Assembly (NCBI GenBank): GCA_018262895.1
Contig: JADFDJ010000007.1
Location: forward strand, 79,648-143,647
DNA from: Methanomassiliicoccus sp.
GTDB lineage: Archaea; Thermoplasmatota; Thermoplasmata; Methanomassiliicoccales; Methanomassiliicoccaceae
Length of the DNA stretch: 64,000 nucleotides
Direction of reading: 5' to 3'
This document shows, in pieces, positions 26,085-35,789 of the stretch. The position numbers and the translations under genes were made by a program. How positions within the stretch are numbered: the first letter of the stretch is position 1; the number at the start of each line of letters is the position of its first letter. The notes beneath the pieces are model-generated. The model saw nothing but the letters and a program-made list of their open reading frames with translations. It searched no databases and was not told the DNA's origin.

Positions 26085-27138
26085 GCGGTTCCCGCTCCAC
26101 TTCCAACCGATCGGCGGTGGGGTACTCCTCCACCAGGAAGGACTCGTAGGGTAGCATGGGGGCTATCTCCTTCAGCACCCACGGGGCCACCTCAACCCTT
26201 TCCTTTTCCATGTCCTTTCTGAAGAGCCCGTCGGGCACGGTATACTTATCCCGCAGCACGGCAATGATCTCATCCATTGGTCCTTCGATGACGCCCTTGA
26301 GGAGCATGCCCTCCTCTGTGATCATGTCCGAAGGCAGGGCCACCCTCAGCGCCCGCCTCTTTATTCGCTTCCTGAGCTGAACGGAGTCCTTGAAGCTGGA
26401 TGAGCAGTAGTGAACGGGGATGGCATGCTCTCCTTCGACCACGGCCAGCGCCGTCGTTTCGCTTCCCCGGACCGCGCTGGACACGTCGTCCTTGACCTCC
26501 ATGCCCCTATCCTTCAGCTCCTCCCAGTTGCCCTCGGAGAACTCCAGCTCGTTGAGGTTTACGAAGTCCAGGCCCGCTTCCTGGGCGAACCGCACGAGTC
26601 GCCTCAGCTCCTCCTCCTGCCCAGGGATGGCCGGGACCTCCATCCCTATCTTCATGCGGGAACCCTTCTTGAACTCAGCGATCCCGGACCCCTCAAGCTG
26701 ACCCCAGGCCTCCATAGGGGGGTGCAGCCGCAGCTCGTCCAACCCCGCTTCCTCCAGAGCGCGGAACGCGGAGGTATCCAAGGACGAGGTGTAAAGGTGA
26801 ACGTGATGCCTCTTTCCGAAGGTCTTCTTTAGGAGCTTGATGAAGTGCACCGTGCGGTCCAGGCATGCCACGGGGTCCCCGCCGGTGACACCGGTGCCCT
26901 GGGCCCCTATCATCTTGGCCTCCTTGATCACGTCCTCGTCGCTGCTCGCCTTCAGCTCATTGGCATAGATGACGTTCTTCCCCCGTTTCTCCAGGGATAG
27001 GGGGCAGTAGTAGCAGCCGGTGGAGCACCTTCCGGACACGAGAAGCACCATCTTGGTCCCCTGGCGGCAAAGCACACAACCACGCGGCAACCGTCCGGTG
27101 TACGCAGACCCCGCCTCCATCGGTTCGACCCTCATCAT
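26071..27138 (-). CDS. Radical SAM protein (COG2108-like, PFL-activase related)
   Basis: A 355-residue radical SAM enzyme with the cluster motif CSTGCYYC (residues 38-45), preceded by a CVLC pair near residue 21 that may hold another metal. Further features are VTGGDPVACLDRTV, HLYTSSLD and VNLNELEFSEGNW. The C-terminal third has no catalytic motif I recognise. Archaeal members of this orthologous group lack a known substrate. ATG 27138 is immediately followed by a second ATG. It faces nusA tail to tail with a 14-base overlap. Confidence 0.85.
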   Translation of the reverse strand: MMRVEPMEAGSAYTGRLPRGCVLCRQGTKMVLLVSGRCSTGCYYCPLSLEKRGKNVIYANELKASSDEDVIKEAKMIGAQGTGVTGGDPVACLDRTVHFIKLLKKTFGKRHHVHLYTSSLDTSAFRALEEAGLDELRLHPPMEAWGQLEGSGIAEFKKGSRMKIGMEVPAIPGQEEELRRLVRFAQEAGLDFVNLNELEFSEGNWEELKDRGMEVKDDVSSAVRGSETTALAVVEGEHAIPVHYCSSSFKDSVQLRKRIKRRALRVALPSDMITEEGMLLKGVIEGPMDEIIAVLRDKYTVPDGLFRKDMEKERVEVAPWVLKEIAPMLPYESFLVEEYPTADRLEVEREPLKPR

Positions 27139-27338
27139 TGTTCCTGAGGCCTGGTCCTCTAATAAATGTTGCTTCTCCGCGTATTGGGTCTAGTTGCTCC
27201 CGCCGGTACGCCAGGGAGCTGGAACCCCTGTTACACCCACGGGACGCCGTTATATTGTCCCGCACTACTGAGCCATGGACCAATGGAGGTCTACCATCCC
27301 TAAAAATATGTGCACTGTTATGAGGTGACGGTGGTCAT

Positions 27339-27992
27339 TTGAAGAAGAACACGCGGATGGTCCTGGCCCTGGACGAGACGGACGAGAGCAGGGCGCTCAA
27401 GATCGCCGATGAGGTGGCCGACCTTGTGGACGCCATCAAGATCAACTGGCCTTTGGTGCTCTCCACATCGCCGGAGATGATCACCCGCCTATCTCACCTC
27501 TGCCCGGTCATATGCGACTTCAAGATCGCGGACATACCCAACACTGACCGTCTGATCGTGGAGCAGGTGCGGAGGAGGGGTGCCTCCGGGGTGATCGTTC
27601 ATGCATTCACTGGTTCTGATTCCCTGTCCGCGGCCGTGAAGGCGGCCGAGGACCTGGACGTGTTCGTGGTAACCGAGATGTCCCATCCCGGGGGACGGGA
27701 GTTCACCGCCCCCCTGGCCGAGCGCTTTGCCGGCATGGCCGTGGAGGCGGGGGCGGCGGGCGTGATCGCACCCGCCACTCGACCGGAGAGCATTGCCAGG
27801 GTCCGTAACATCGTGGGCGACCTCCTCATACTCACCCCGGGAGTGGGAGCGCAGGGAGGGAGCGCTTCCGACGCCATCTCCATGGGCGCGGACCATGTGA
27901 TCGTGGGGCGTTCCATCTATGGCTCCCCGATGCCCCGGGAGGCCGCAGAAAAGCTCGCCAAGGAGATCCGACAGGCGGCACAGGCCCTGTAG
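27339..27992 (+). CDS. pyrF: Orotidine 5'-phosphate decarboxylase
   Basis: Last step of UMP synthesis. TIM barrel of 217 residues: MVLALDETDE (strand 1), DAIKINWPLVL, CDFKIADIPNTDRLIVEQV (the D-K-x-x-D catalytic array), VTEMSHPGG, APATRPESI, TPGVGAQGGSASDAISMGADHVIVGRSIY (phosphate-binding loop). The start TTG 27339 is supported by GAGGTGA 10 bases upstream; ATG 27357 is an alternative. Monocistronic, with a TATA-like TAAAAATATG near 27301. Confidence 0.95.
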   Translation: MKKNTRMVLALDETDESRALKIADEVADLVDAIKINWPLVLSTSPEMITRLSHLCPVICDFKIADIPNTDRLIVEQVRRRGASGVIVHAFTGSDSLSAAVKAAEDLDVFVVTEMSHPGGREFTAPLAERFAGMAVEAGAAGVIAPATRPESIARVRNIVGDLLILTPGVGAQGGSASDAISMGADHVIVGRSIYGSPMPREAAEKLAKEIRQAAQAL

Positions 27993-28147
27993 CGTTCGCA
28001 GGTATGGTCTCCCCCCTTCGCGTCATCCGACCCTTCTCACGCCATCCAGCAGCCTTCGGATGCAATAATTGGGGAATGTGCCCGGAACAGGCACTTCCAA
28101 ACCCCCATGCACAAGGTTGTGCCAGAAAAAAGCCCTTTAAAGCCAGA

Positions 28148-28158
28148 TTTTTTATACC
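28148..28158 (+). promoter_or_regulatory. TATA box of the aglB unit
   Basis: TTTTTTATACC lies about 44-54 bases before the aglB ATG, predicting a start near 28183 and a leader of about 20 nt that includes TAGGAGA as ribosome-binding site. The 150 bases between pyrF and this point hold no gene. Confidence 0.55.
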
Positions 28159-28201
28159 GGACCAGTAATCTGAGGACGATTCTGCCTAGGAGACGTTAAC
28201 G

Positions 28202-31200
28202 ATGGATGCAAATGATGGGAGGCCAGAGGGTCGTCCCCAAAAGGTACAGAAGCCAAAGATAGGTGGTCTCCAAGCCCTGTTCAAGGAGGATTCCTGGCTG
28301 GGTCGGAACTGGGGTACCATCCTCATCCTGGTAGCTATCATTTTCATCGCACTTTTCGTGCGTAGCTACTTCGGGTACTCCACAGCGGTGGACAATGGCT
28401 TCTTGGTCGCAGGCGGCTCGGACTCGTACTATCACCAGCGCGTTATCGGGTACGTCGAGGACACAGGCAACCATCTGGTCAACGACCCCATGCTCAACTA
28501 TCCCATGGGCGTCAGGAACATGAGGCCACCTCTATACGATTGGTCCGTAGCTGTCACCAGCATGTTCATGTCCGGCGTCACAGGGATGTCGATCACGGAC
28601 AGCACAGGTTATACCCTCCTGTTCTCTACGGCCTTCTGGGGGGCACTTACCTGCATTCCAGTGTACATGCTCACGCGGGCTGCCTTCGGTAACCGCGCAG
28701 GGCTCCTAGCATCTCTTCTGTTCGCGATAATGCCGGGCAACATCACCCGCAGCGTGTTCGCGGACGCCGACCACGATGCCATGATCCTGTTCTTCGTGGT
28801 CTTCGGTCTGTACTTCCTGTTCCGTTCCCTGGTTAGTATAAACGGGACAAGATGGGTCGAGAACTGGAAGAACATCACGTCCATCAGAACGGGCGTCAAA
28901 TCTTACATGGAAACCAATCGGCGCTCCCTCATCTATGCGATGCTGGGAGGCGTCTGTTTCGCCGCAGTGGCGATGATATGGACCGGGTACACGTACATGC
29001 TCATCATCGTCCTGGTATACTTCCTGGTCCAGGTCCTGATAAACCGCTTCCGGAACATCGACTCCATGGGTGAGTTCTTCGTCATCGGGGCCATGCTCCT
29101 AACGGGCTTCGTACTCATGGCCCCTCTGTACTGGCAGCTCAGCTACTGGAGCCAGTGGTACGATGTGCCTTTCTATCTGTTCCTCGCCACGATGTTCGTG
29201 GGCGGGTTGTTCGTAGCGTCCCGGGATTACCCCTGGACACTGGTCATTCCAGTTGTCATCGGCATAATCCTGCTGGCACTCGTGGCGGTGTTCATCCTCG
29301 CCCCCAACCTGTTCGAGGCGATCGTCACTGGCCAGGGATATCTGGTCAAGAGCAAGCTATACTCCACAATCTCGGAAGCAACGGCCCCGACATTCTCCAA
29401 CCTGGCGATGTCATTTGGTGTGGTCACCTTCTGGCTCGCCATCATCGGCCTCGTCTGGGCGGCGGTGAAGATACCCAAGGACCCCTCGCCCTACCTCGTG
29501 TTCATCGTAGTGTGGATGGCGGTCAGCATGTACATGGCAGCCTCGGCCAGCAGGTTCCTGTTCAACGCCTCCCCCGCCTTCGCCATGGCCGCGGGATGGA
29601 TACTGGCCCTGCTCATAAAGAGGCTCAAGTTCGAGGACATGCCCAGGACCTTCAGCGGCTTCTGGTCCAATCCTCTGCGGACTTTGAGGAAGAACGTGAA
29701 GATAAGCCATGTCGTAGGAGTACTGTTCCTTGCCTTCCTGGTGATCCTCCCCAACGCCTGGGGTGCGATAGACGCGGGTATCCCGTCGGAGACCAAGAGG
29801 GACTACGACAAGCAGATCTACTATGCCCTGCCGGACATACTGCATCCTGCTGATTACGATACGGTCAACGGGACGTTCTGGTATCTGGGAGCGTTCTCGT
29901 ATTCGCTGCCGTTACCGACCGCGTACTATCCGGCCGCTTGGTCATGGCTCAAGACGCAGGACAGCAACCTATCGGAAGCGGACAGACCCGCCTTCCTGTC
30001 CTGGTGGGACTATGGCTTCGAGGCCATACAGGCGGGCGGTCATCCGACCGTTGCGGACAACTTCCAGAGCGGCTACGAGTATGCCGCTTCGTTCCTGATG
30101 TCGGAGAACGAGAGCGATGCCGTCTCCCTGCTCACCATCAGGCTGCTGGAGAAGACAGGCTTCACCGACAGCATCAACAGCGCGTTATCCAACAATGGTG
30201 TCGATGCCGCTGCTCTCAAGGACATCATGCAGAACCCGTCCAACTATGTCCAGACGGTGCTCGATAACCCTGACGTCTACGGCAAGTTCACGAGCGACAT
30301 AAGCGTGGCCAACGCCAAGTACGCTGCGGCCCGTATGGAGCTCGAGAAGGTCGACCTTGAGAAACTGGTCGACACATACCATGATGTCAGGGAGGTCAGC
30401 GGTTATGACATCGGCTACGTGGCCGTGGACAGCAGGCTGTTCCCCTTCAGTGCGACGGGGAGCAACATCTTCTACGCACCCGCCAAGCTGAACGATCGTA
30501 CCATAGACTCGTACACCGGGTCGCCGACCGACTACTACACCATAAAGGCCATACTAAGCGACTACAGCGCTGTGGACCTACAGAACGTGACATCTAGAGA
30601 TACCGTCCTGGGCTACCAGATCTACTATACGGACCTGTTCTACCAGACCATGATCTACAGGACGTTCATGGGCCTGAGCCCCTCGGACATCGGCGAGACC
30701 AGCCAGGGAATACCTGGATACTCGGGTACGCTTAGCAGCTACGACGCCATGCCGGCCTACAACCTGACACACTTCAAGCAGGTCTACCGCACGGCGTACT
30801 ATCTGCCTGACAACTCCACCACCTGGGAGGCGGTCTCCTATGAGGAGGCCAAGTACCTGCAGTCCCAGATAGACGCTGGGGCCATAAACGGTACCGTGGA
30901 CAAGAGCGCCTCGGTGCTGCAATCAGGTGTGGTGTTCATGCAGTACTATGACGGTGCGATACTGAACGGTACTGCCATCGCCAGTGATGGAACGCCCTAC
31001 TCTGGTGTCCACGTTACTGTGATCGACGAGAACGGCATACCGCATCAGACGGTCACCACATCATCTGACGGTTCCTACCAGGTCTATCTGCCGTTCGGCA
31101 ACGTCAGCGTGGTATATTCTGTGGGAGACCTCGACGGCAGCACCCTGATCGGCTCCGAGCTCGATCGGGTTGATTACCAGGTCTCATATGCCCAGGCCAT

Positions 31201-34200
31201 GAGGCTGGAGAGCTTCACCGCTAATGGGGACATCACCCTCGCGGGCTCGAGGCTGTCCGGTTACGTGTTCTGGGACATGGACGGTAATGGGCGTTTCAGC
31301 ACCGGAGATGAGGCCATCGCCGGCGCTTCCGTGGTGCTGAAGAACAATAAAACCGGGTTCACATCCAGCGCGACCTCCGATAGCAACGGATACTACTCCC
31401 TGCTGGGTGCGGAGAGCGACAACAACGTGCTCTACGCCACCTACGAGGATCACACCTTCGGTTACGAGTCCGTGGACCTGGCATCTACCGGATCACTGCG
31501 CCGTAACATCGCCATAGAGCCGGCGGTGGTCAGTGGGACCATCTCCTTCCTGGAGGGCGGGACCGCCAGCGGGGTCGTGATAAGCCTCACGGACACTGCC
31601 AGCGGTGAAGTGACCAACACCACCAGCGGGTCGGGAGGGGCGTTCACCTTTAATCGCCTGCTGCCGGGAGACTATACTGTGGACACTGCCGATACCAATA
31701 TCAGCGCAGGCTCCCAGACCGTTACCCTCAGTGCAGGAAGCACTGTCACCGTGAACCTGAAGATGTACAGGGCGACACAGATCACCGGCCAGGTCACCAT
31801 CGATACGGTGCCCCAGGCAAACGTGGCGGTCGGTTTCATATCCGATGCCGGTGAGCTGTTCACAACCACCGATTCCTCAGGCAACTATGTGATCACCCTG
31901 CCCCAGGGTACGTACACCGCATATGCTTTGACCCTGAGGGAAGGCGTCAACATGGTGGCCATGGAGCCCCTCGTCGCCAACACCAACAGCGCCACTCTCG
32001 ACCTGCCATTGTCCACCGGTTCGGTGGTGACAGGTGTTGTCAAGAACGGCGGCTCCGCGGTCAGCGGCGCTTCGGTCGTCTACACCTCGGTGGCCGATGC
32101 TACGTTCCTGAGGACCTCCACCAACTCCACCGGGGACTACCGTCTGGTCCTGCCTACGGGCGATTACTTCGTGTACGCGGCAGGCTCCGGAAAGGCCTAC
32201 TGGGGCAACCTGGCCATAAGCGGCACCAGCACCCAGGAGATCGCCTTACAGGACTCCACCACTATTGGTGGAACCACCTGGTACGACACCAACCTCAACA
32301 ATGAGATGGACACCAGCGAGGGCCTCGGGAACGTGGTTCTCAAGGTACAGTCCAAGACCACATCATCTCAGGTGGTGTACTTCACATCCGATGGATCGGG
32401 CGATTACAACATCACCCTGCCCACCGGTAACTCATACGTGCTCACCGCCAACCTGGACGGTTACACCGAGTATACCAACACCTACGACCCCCTGAGCTCG
32501 GCCGTTGGCAACAACATTGAGATGGTGGCCATCAACCGCACGGTCACCGGAACGGTCACATCCGGCGGGTCCCCCGTCAACGGTATAACGGTCACCTTGA
32601 CCGCCAACGGCGGAGGTGCTGTGACCACCACCGCGACCACAAGCGGCTCCGGACAGTTCGCTGTCAGCGCGGCACCTGGCACCTACTCAATCATCGTCGA
32701 TCAGAACGTCTCTGGGGACAACTCCAGCATGTACAAGGCCTCCAAGGCCCTGACGGTGGAGGTGGGCAAGGACCCCGATGCTGTCAACGTCGCGCTCGAC
32801 ACGGTCGCCAGGGTCACGGTCAACGTGACCATGCCCTCGGGAGCATCTGGATCTGTGCGGTTCATCGGACCTGACGAATCCACCGTTGCCGCGTCCTCTA
32901 CCATCACCGAGTACCTGACGCCAGGAACATACACAGTGTACACCGAGCTCTCGGACGATGATATATACTACACCGACCTCAGATCGGCGACAATAGCTGC
33001 GGGCACTAACATCGATATCGCTCCCCAGCTCTCCTACGCCCTCACCGGGCAGATGCAGTACGATGGCGAGGACCTTCTGATCCCCGCAAACATCACCATC
33101 TCCTCGGGGGCGGCCGCGGTGACCATGAACGCCAACAGCCAAGGGTCGTTCACCACCTATCTGGTGAACGGCACCTACACCGTGGATGCGGAGTACCACA
33201 CCACGGGCACGATCGATGAGAAGACCCGCTACCTTGTCTACACAGCGAGCCAAGGCGTCACGGTGAACGGTGATCAGACCGTGGACATCGCTCTCGCCCG
33301 CGGCCTTGACAACGCCACCATCAGCGGGACCATAAGCGGGGCCTCCTCAGGAGTGAGCTGGAACTTCGTTGCGCTGTCCAGCACGGCCATCGACGGCTCA
33401 GTCAGCTCCGGAGCGGGCTCCTATTCCGTGAGCCTTGCACCAGGCACCTACAGCGCCTACGGTGTCGATGGTTCTGGCAACGTGTACCTGGGTGTATTAA
33501 CCGTCAACTCCGAGGGGACCAACACCGCCAACGTGACGTTCGAGAGCGGCATACTGGTCAGCGGAACGGTCCGTTACAACGGCGCGGGTGCCGGTGGCGC
33601 CAAGGTGGTGTTCTCGGACGCCGCCCAGGTGACCGCCAACGCCAACGGGGCCGGAGGCTACTCCGCCTACCTGCCACGGGGCACCTATAATGTTACGGCC
33701 ACATGGACCAACGAGGAAGTGGCAGGGGTCACCGTGACCTACTCCCGCTCCTTCGATCTGGATGTAAACTCCAGTGTCAGCCGGGACATCGATCTGGTCC
33801 GCCAGATAAAGGGCGCTGTGGAGCTTGTCTGGGACTCCGGGAGCAAGAAGACAGTGAACGCAGGGGAGTCCGCTACCTATGATGTCACCGTGTACAACCG
33901 CGGCAACATTGACGACACCTACGTCCTCGGCAGCGACTCCAGCTGGAACGTGACCTTCTCCGAGGATACCGTGGAGCTGCCCTGGGGCGCCAACAGCTTC
34001 AGGACGGTCCAGGTGACCATAGGGACCCCGGATAACGCCAAGGTCAGCCACTCCGCCATAAAGCTGAACGCCACCTCCAAGAACCACACCAGCGCCTCTG
34101 GCACGGTCAATGTGGACGTCAACATCGTGCCGGCGTACGCGGTCAGCATCAACACGTCCACGGCGCAGACCATAAAGGGCGACACCATAACCTGTCCGTT

Positions 34201-34642
34201 CATAATCAAGAACGACGGCAACATCGTGGACACCTACAACTTCACGGTGTCCAACAAAGCAGAGCTGGCGGTGAAGGGATGGACAGCCACAATTTCCGGC
34301 ACAAGCAACGACTACAAGGTGGTGTCGGTGGCCGCGGGAAGCACTCAGACGGTCAACGTAGTGCTGACCAGGAACCAGGAGACGCCCGATGTGAACTCCA
34401 CTGTAACGGTCGCGGTCAGTTCTGAGCAGAACGCCACGGCCACAGGAGAGAGGCAGATGCAGAGGGCTGACATCAGCCTGCCGGACGACGGCCTCACGGT
34501 CAGCGGGGACGGCATCAGCATGAGAGCTCCGGAGGTACCAGGCATGACCTATGTCCTCGTGATAGCGCTGGTGCTGCTGCTGGTGATGTTCGTGGTCCTA
34601 AAGGTCAACAAGGGGGTGTTCGGACGCCGAAGAAAGAGATGA
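28202..34642 (+). CDS. aglB: Giant AglB oligosaccharyltransferase with repeat-rich C-terminal extension
   Basis: STT3/AglB transfers lipid-linked glycan to Asn in N-X-S/T sequons on the outer face of the membrane. Residues about 35-520 hold the multi-spanning core with GGSDSYYHQR and FADADHDAM (DxD-like metal/lipid-phosphate sites) and SRFLFNASPAFAMA. The sequon-binding SWWDYG is at about 600-605. Known archaeal AglB proteins are about 800-1000 residues; this one has 2146. The additional part has about 11 tandem prealbumin-like beta-sandwiches (about 919-1866), two NEW3/COG1470-like domains (about 1868-2095), then a C-terminal membrane helix and basic RRRKR end. Codon use and frame are continuous, so it is not a chimera by frameshift. 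Its stop overlaps the next gene (ATGA). Confidence 0.93.
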   Translation: MDANDGRPEGRPQKVQKPKIGGLQALFKEDSWLGRNWGTILILVAIIFIALFVRSYFGYSTAVDNGFLVAGGSDSYYHQRVIGYVEDTGNHLVNDPMLNYPMGVRNMRPPLYDWSVAVTSMFMSGVTGMSITDSTGYTLLFSTAFWGALTCIPVYMLTRAAFGNRAGLLASLLFAIMPGNITRSVFADADHDAMILFFVVFGLYFLFRSLVSINGTRWVENWKNITSIRTGVKSYMETNRRSLIYAMLGGVCFAAVAMIWTGYTYMLIIVLVYFLVQVLINRFRNIDSMGEFFVIGAMLLTGFVLMAPLYWQLSYWSQWYDVPFYLFLATMFVGGLFVASRDYPWTLVIPVVIGIILLALVAVFILAPNLFEAIVTGQGYLVKSKLYSTISEATAPTFSNLAMSFGVVTFWLAIIGLVWAAVKIPKDPSPYLVFIVVWMAVSMYMAASASRFLFNASPAFAMAAGWILALLIKRLKFEDMPRTFSGFWSNPLRTLRKNVKISHVVGVLFLAFLVILPNAWGAIDAGIPSETKRDYDKQIYYALPDILHPADYDTVNGTFWYLGAFSYSLPLPTAYYPAAWSWLKTQDSNLSEADRPAFLSWWDYGFEAIQAGGHPTVADNFQSGYEYAASFLMSENESDAVSLLTIRLLEKTGFTDSINSALSNNGVDAAALKDIMQNPSNYVQTVLDNPDVYGKFTSDISVANAKYAAARMELEKVDLEKLVDTYHDVREVSGYDIGYVAVDSRLFPFSATGSNIFYAPAKLNDRTIDSYTGSPTDYYTIKAILSDYSAVDLQNVTSRDTVLGYQIYYTDLFYQTMIYRTFMGLSPSDIGETSQGIPGYSGTLSSYDAMPAYNLTHFKQVYRTAYYLPDNSTTWEAVSYEEAKYLQSQIDAGAINGTVDKSASVLQSGVVFMQYYDGAILNGTAIASDGTPYSGVHVTVIDENGIPHQTVTTSSDGSYQVYLPFGNVSVVYSVGDLDGSTLIGSELDRVDYQVSYAQAMRLESFTANGDITLAGSRLSGYVFWDMDGNGRFSTGDEAIAGASVVLKNNKTGFTSSATSDSNGYYSLLGAESDNNVLYATYEDHTFGYESVDLASTGSLRRNIAIEPAVVSGTISFLEGGTASGVVISLTDTASGEVTNTTSGSGGAFTFNRLLPGDYTVDTADTNISAGSQTVTLSAGSTVTVNLKMYRATQITGQVTIDTVPQANVAVGFISDAGELFTTTDSSGNYVITLPQGTYTAYALTLREGVNMVAMEPLVANTNSATLDLPLSTGSVVTGVVKNGGSAVSGASVVYTSVADATFLRTSTNSTGDYRLVLPTGDYFVYAAGSGKAYWGNLAISGTSTQEIALQDSTTIGGTTWYDTNLNNEMDTSEGLGNVVLKVQSKTTSSQVVYFTSDGSGDYNITLPTGNSYVLTANLDGYTEYTNTYDPLSSAVGNNIEMVAINRTVTGTVTSGGSPVNGITVTLTANGGGAVTTTATTSGSGQFAVSAAPGTYSIIVDQNVSGDNSSMYKASKALTVEVGKDPDAVNVALDTVARVTVNVTMPSGASGSVRFIGPDESTVAASSTITEYLTPGTYTVYTELSDDDIYYTDLRSATIAAGTNIDIAPQLSYALTGQMQYDGEDLLIPANITISSGAAAVTMNANSQGSFTTYLVNGTYTVDAEYHTTGTIDEKTRYLVYTASQGVTVNGDQTVDIALARGLDNATISGTISGASSGVSWNFVALSSTAIDGSVSSGAGSYSVSLAPGTYSAYGVDGSGNVYLGVLTVNSEGTNTANVTFESGILVSGTVRYNGAGAGGAKVVFSDAAQVTANANGAGGYSAYLPRGTYNVTATWTNEEVAGVTVTYSRSFDLDVNSSVSRDIDLVRQIKGAVELVWDSGSKKTVNAGESATYDVTVYNRGNIDDTYVLGSDSSWNVTFSEDTVELPWGANSFRTVQVTIGTPDNAKVSHSAIKLNATSKNHTSASGTVNVDVNIVPAYAVSINTSTAQTIKGDTITCPFIIKNDGNIVDTYNFTVSNKAELAVKGWTATISGTSNDYKVVSVAAGSTQTVNVVLTRNQETPDVNSTVTVAVSSEQNATATGERQMQRADISLPDDGLTVSGDGISMRAPEVPGMTYVLVIALVLLLVMFVVLKVNKGVFGRRRKR
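30958..33806 (+). repeat. About 11 carboxypeptidase-regulatory-like repeats inside aglB
   Basis: Protein-level repeats of roughly 75-95 residues. Each has a G-x-V/I start (e.g. VTGTVTSGGSPVNGITVTL, VSGTVRYNGAGAGGAKVVF), a central G-Y/F strand (SSGNYVITLPQGTYTAYA), and an I-x-L ending. Two units (near 31240 and 32270) carry SdrD-like WDMDGNG or WYDTNLNNEMD loops that could bind calcium. Sequences are divergent, so DNA-level repeats are weak. Confidence 0.75.
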
Positions 34643-35370
34643 TCATGATCGCAGCGGCGATATCGCTGCTGCTGATATCTTGCCTCGCCTCGCCGGCGAT
34701 GGCGGATGAGGCGAGTGACTATAGTGTAAGCTTTTCCGGCGCCGAGTACCTTATCCCGTCCGAGAAGGGCGTGGTTGTGGTGAACATCGGGACCGACCGC
34801 CCCTCCGGCGACTACAGCTGGAACGCGTCGATAAGCTCGGGAACGATAACCCCCAACAAAGGTTCAGGGAGCGCGGACAGCTTCAACATCACTGTCACCG
34901 CTCCTACCACCACCGGGGACCCGGTCCTCAGCCTGACCCTGACCAACGGGACGGTGAACCACACCTCCACATATACCCTGCACGTCATCGAGCCGACGGT
35001 CATCTCCGCCACGGTGAAGAACAGCGGCTACCTGGCGATGCAGGATGTGAAGGTGCGGTTCCTGGCGGACGGGGCGGTCCTGAACGAGACCACCTTCGAT
35101 ATTGCCGCCAATGCTACCAGCACGGTGTCCTACAACTGGACAGCGCATGGACTGAGCGCGGGAGAGCACACCGTGCAGGTGGTGCTGGACCCGGACAACG
35201 AGTACGTGAGGTTCCTGGACGGCAGCTCCACGTACACGTCCAAGTTCTTCGTCGGCGAGTCCATCTGGGGCACCATGAACGTGATATTGGCCATCCTCGT
35301 GGCCCTCCTGATCTTCATCGTGTTCTTGACATACATGAACAGGGGGAAGAAGGGGAAGAAGAAGAGCTGA
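34639..35370 (+). CDS. Secreted, membrane-anchored CARDB/NEW3-like protein coupled to AglB
   Basis: A 243-residue protein with an N-terminal signal peptide (residues 1-22, ending SPAMADEA), an extracytoplasmic region of about 180 residues and a C-terminal membrane helix (about 210-232) with a Lys-rich cytoplasmic tail (KKGKKKS). The middle resembles a CARDB-type domain (VKNSGYLAMQDVKVRFLADG, SAGEHTVQVVLDPDNEY). It has at least six N-X-S/T sequons. The start overlaps the AglB stop, so translation is probably coupled. The role is unknown; a partner or substrate of AglB is an inference. Confidence 0.8.
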   Translation: MIMIAAAISLLLISCLASPAMADEASDYSVSFSGAEYLIPSEKGVVVVNIGTDRPSGDYSWNASISSGTITPNKGSGSADSFNITVTAPTTTGDPVLSLTLTNGTVNHTSTYTLHVIEPTVISATVKNSGYLAMQDVKVRFLADGAVLNETTFDIAANATSTVSYNWTAHGLSAGEHTVQVVLDPDNEYVRFLDGSSTYTSKFFVGESIWGTMNVILAILVALLIFIVFLTYMNRGKKGKKKS

Positions 35371-35463
35371 AACCACTTACCTCCCTTTTACTTTCACAGG
35401 GACATTCTACGTTGTCGGGAATAGCTCCAAATAGTCCCTCCTCGATTGTTCGCAACGATCGCT

Positions 35464-35787
35464 ATGGCTGAACATGTTGAGGATATCGGTCAGGATGGTT
35501 TCGATTCGTACGTGAAGGCCCACCCCAAGCTGGTGGTGGACTGCTGGGCGGCCTGGTGCGGACCCTGCCGCATGATGGGCCCCATAATCGACAAGCTGGC
35601 CGCGGACCATGCGGGCAAGGTGGCGTTCGCCAAGCTCAACGTGGACGAGAACCAGAAGCTTGCTCAGTCGCACCGTATAATGGCTATCCCTACGTTGCTG
35701 TTCTTCAAGGACGGAAAGGTCGTGGACCAGATTGTGGGGCTAGTTCCCAAGGATGAGATCGAAGAGGTCATCCGCAGGAAGCTGTGA
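35464..35787 (+). CDS. trxA: Thioredoxin
   Basis: Cytosolic disulfide reductase of 107 residues with active site WCGPC (residues 28-32), VDCWAAW before it and the cis-Pro loop [13 protein letters not shown] after it. ATG 35464 is preferred to the track's 35446 because [13 protein letters not shown] aligns with the usual start. It faces the translin-family gene, 2 bases apart. Confidence 0.95.
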   Translation: MAEHVEDIGQDGFDSYVKAHPKLVVDCWAAWCGPCRMMGPIIDKLAADHAGKVAFAKLNVDENQKLAQSHRIMAIPTLLFFKDGKVVDQIVGLVPKDEIEEVIRRKL

Positions 35788-35789
35788 TC

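Noticed and set aside
30958-33806. Tandem repeats in aglB as CRISPR or satellite DNA
   Set aside because: Periodicity is at protein level with divergent nucleotide sequence and an uninterrupted frame; no identical repeats or spacers.
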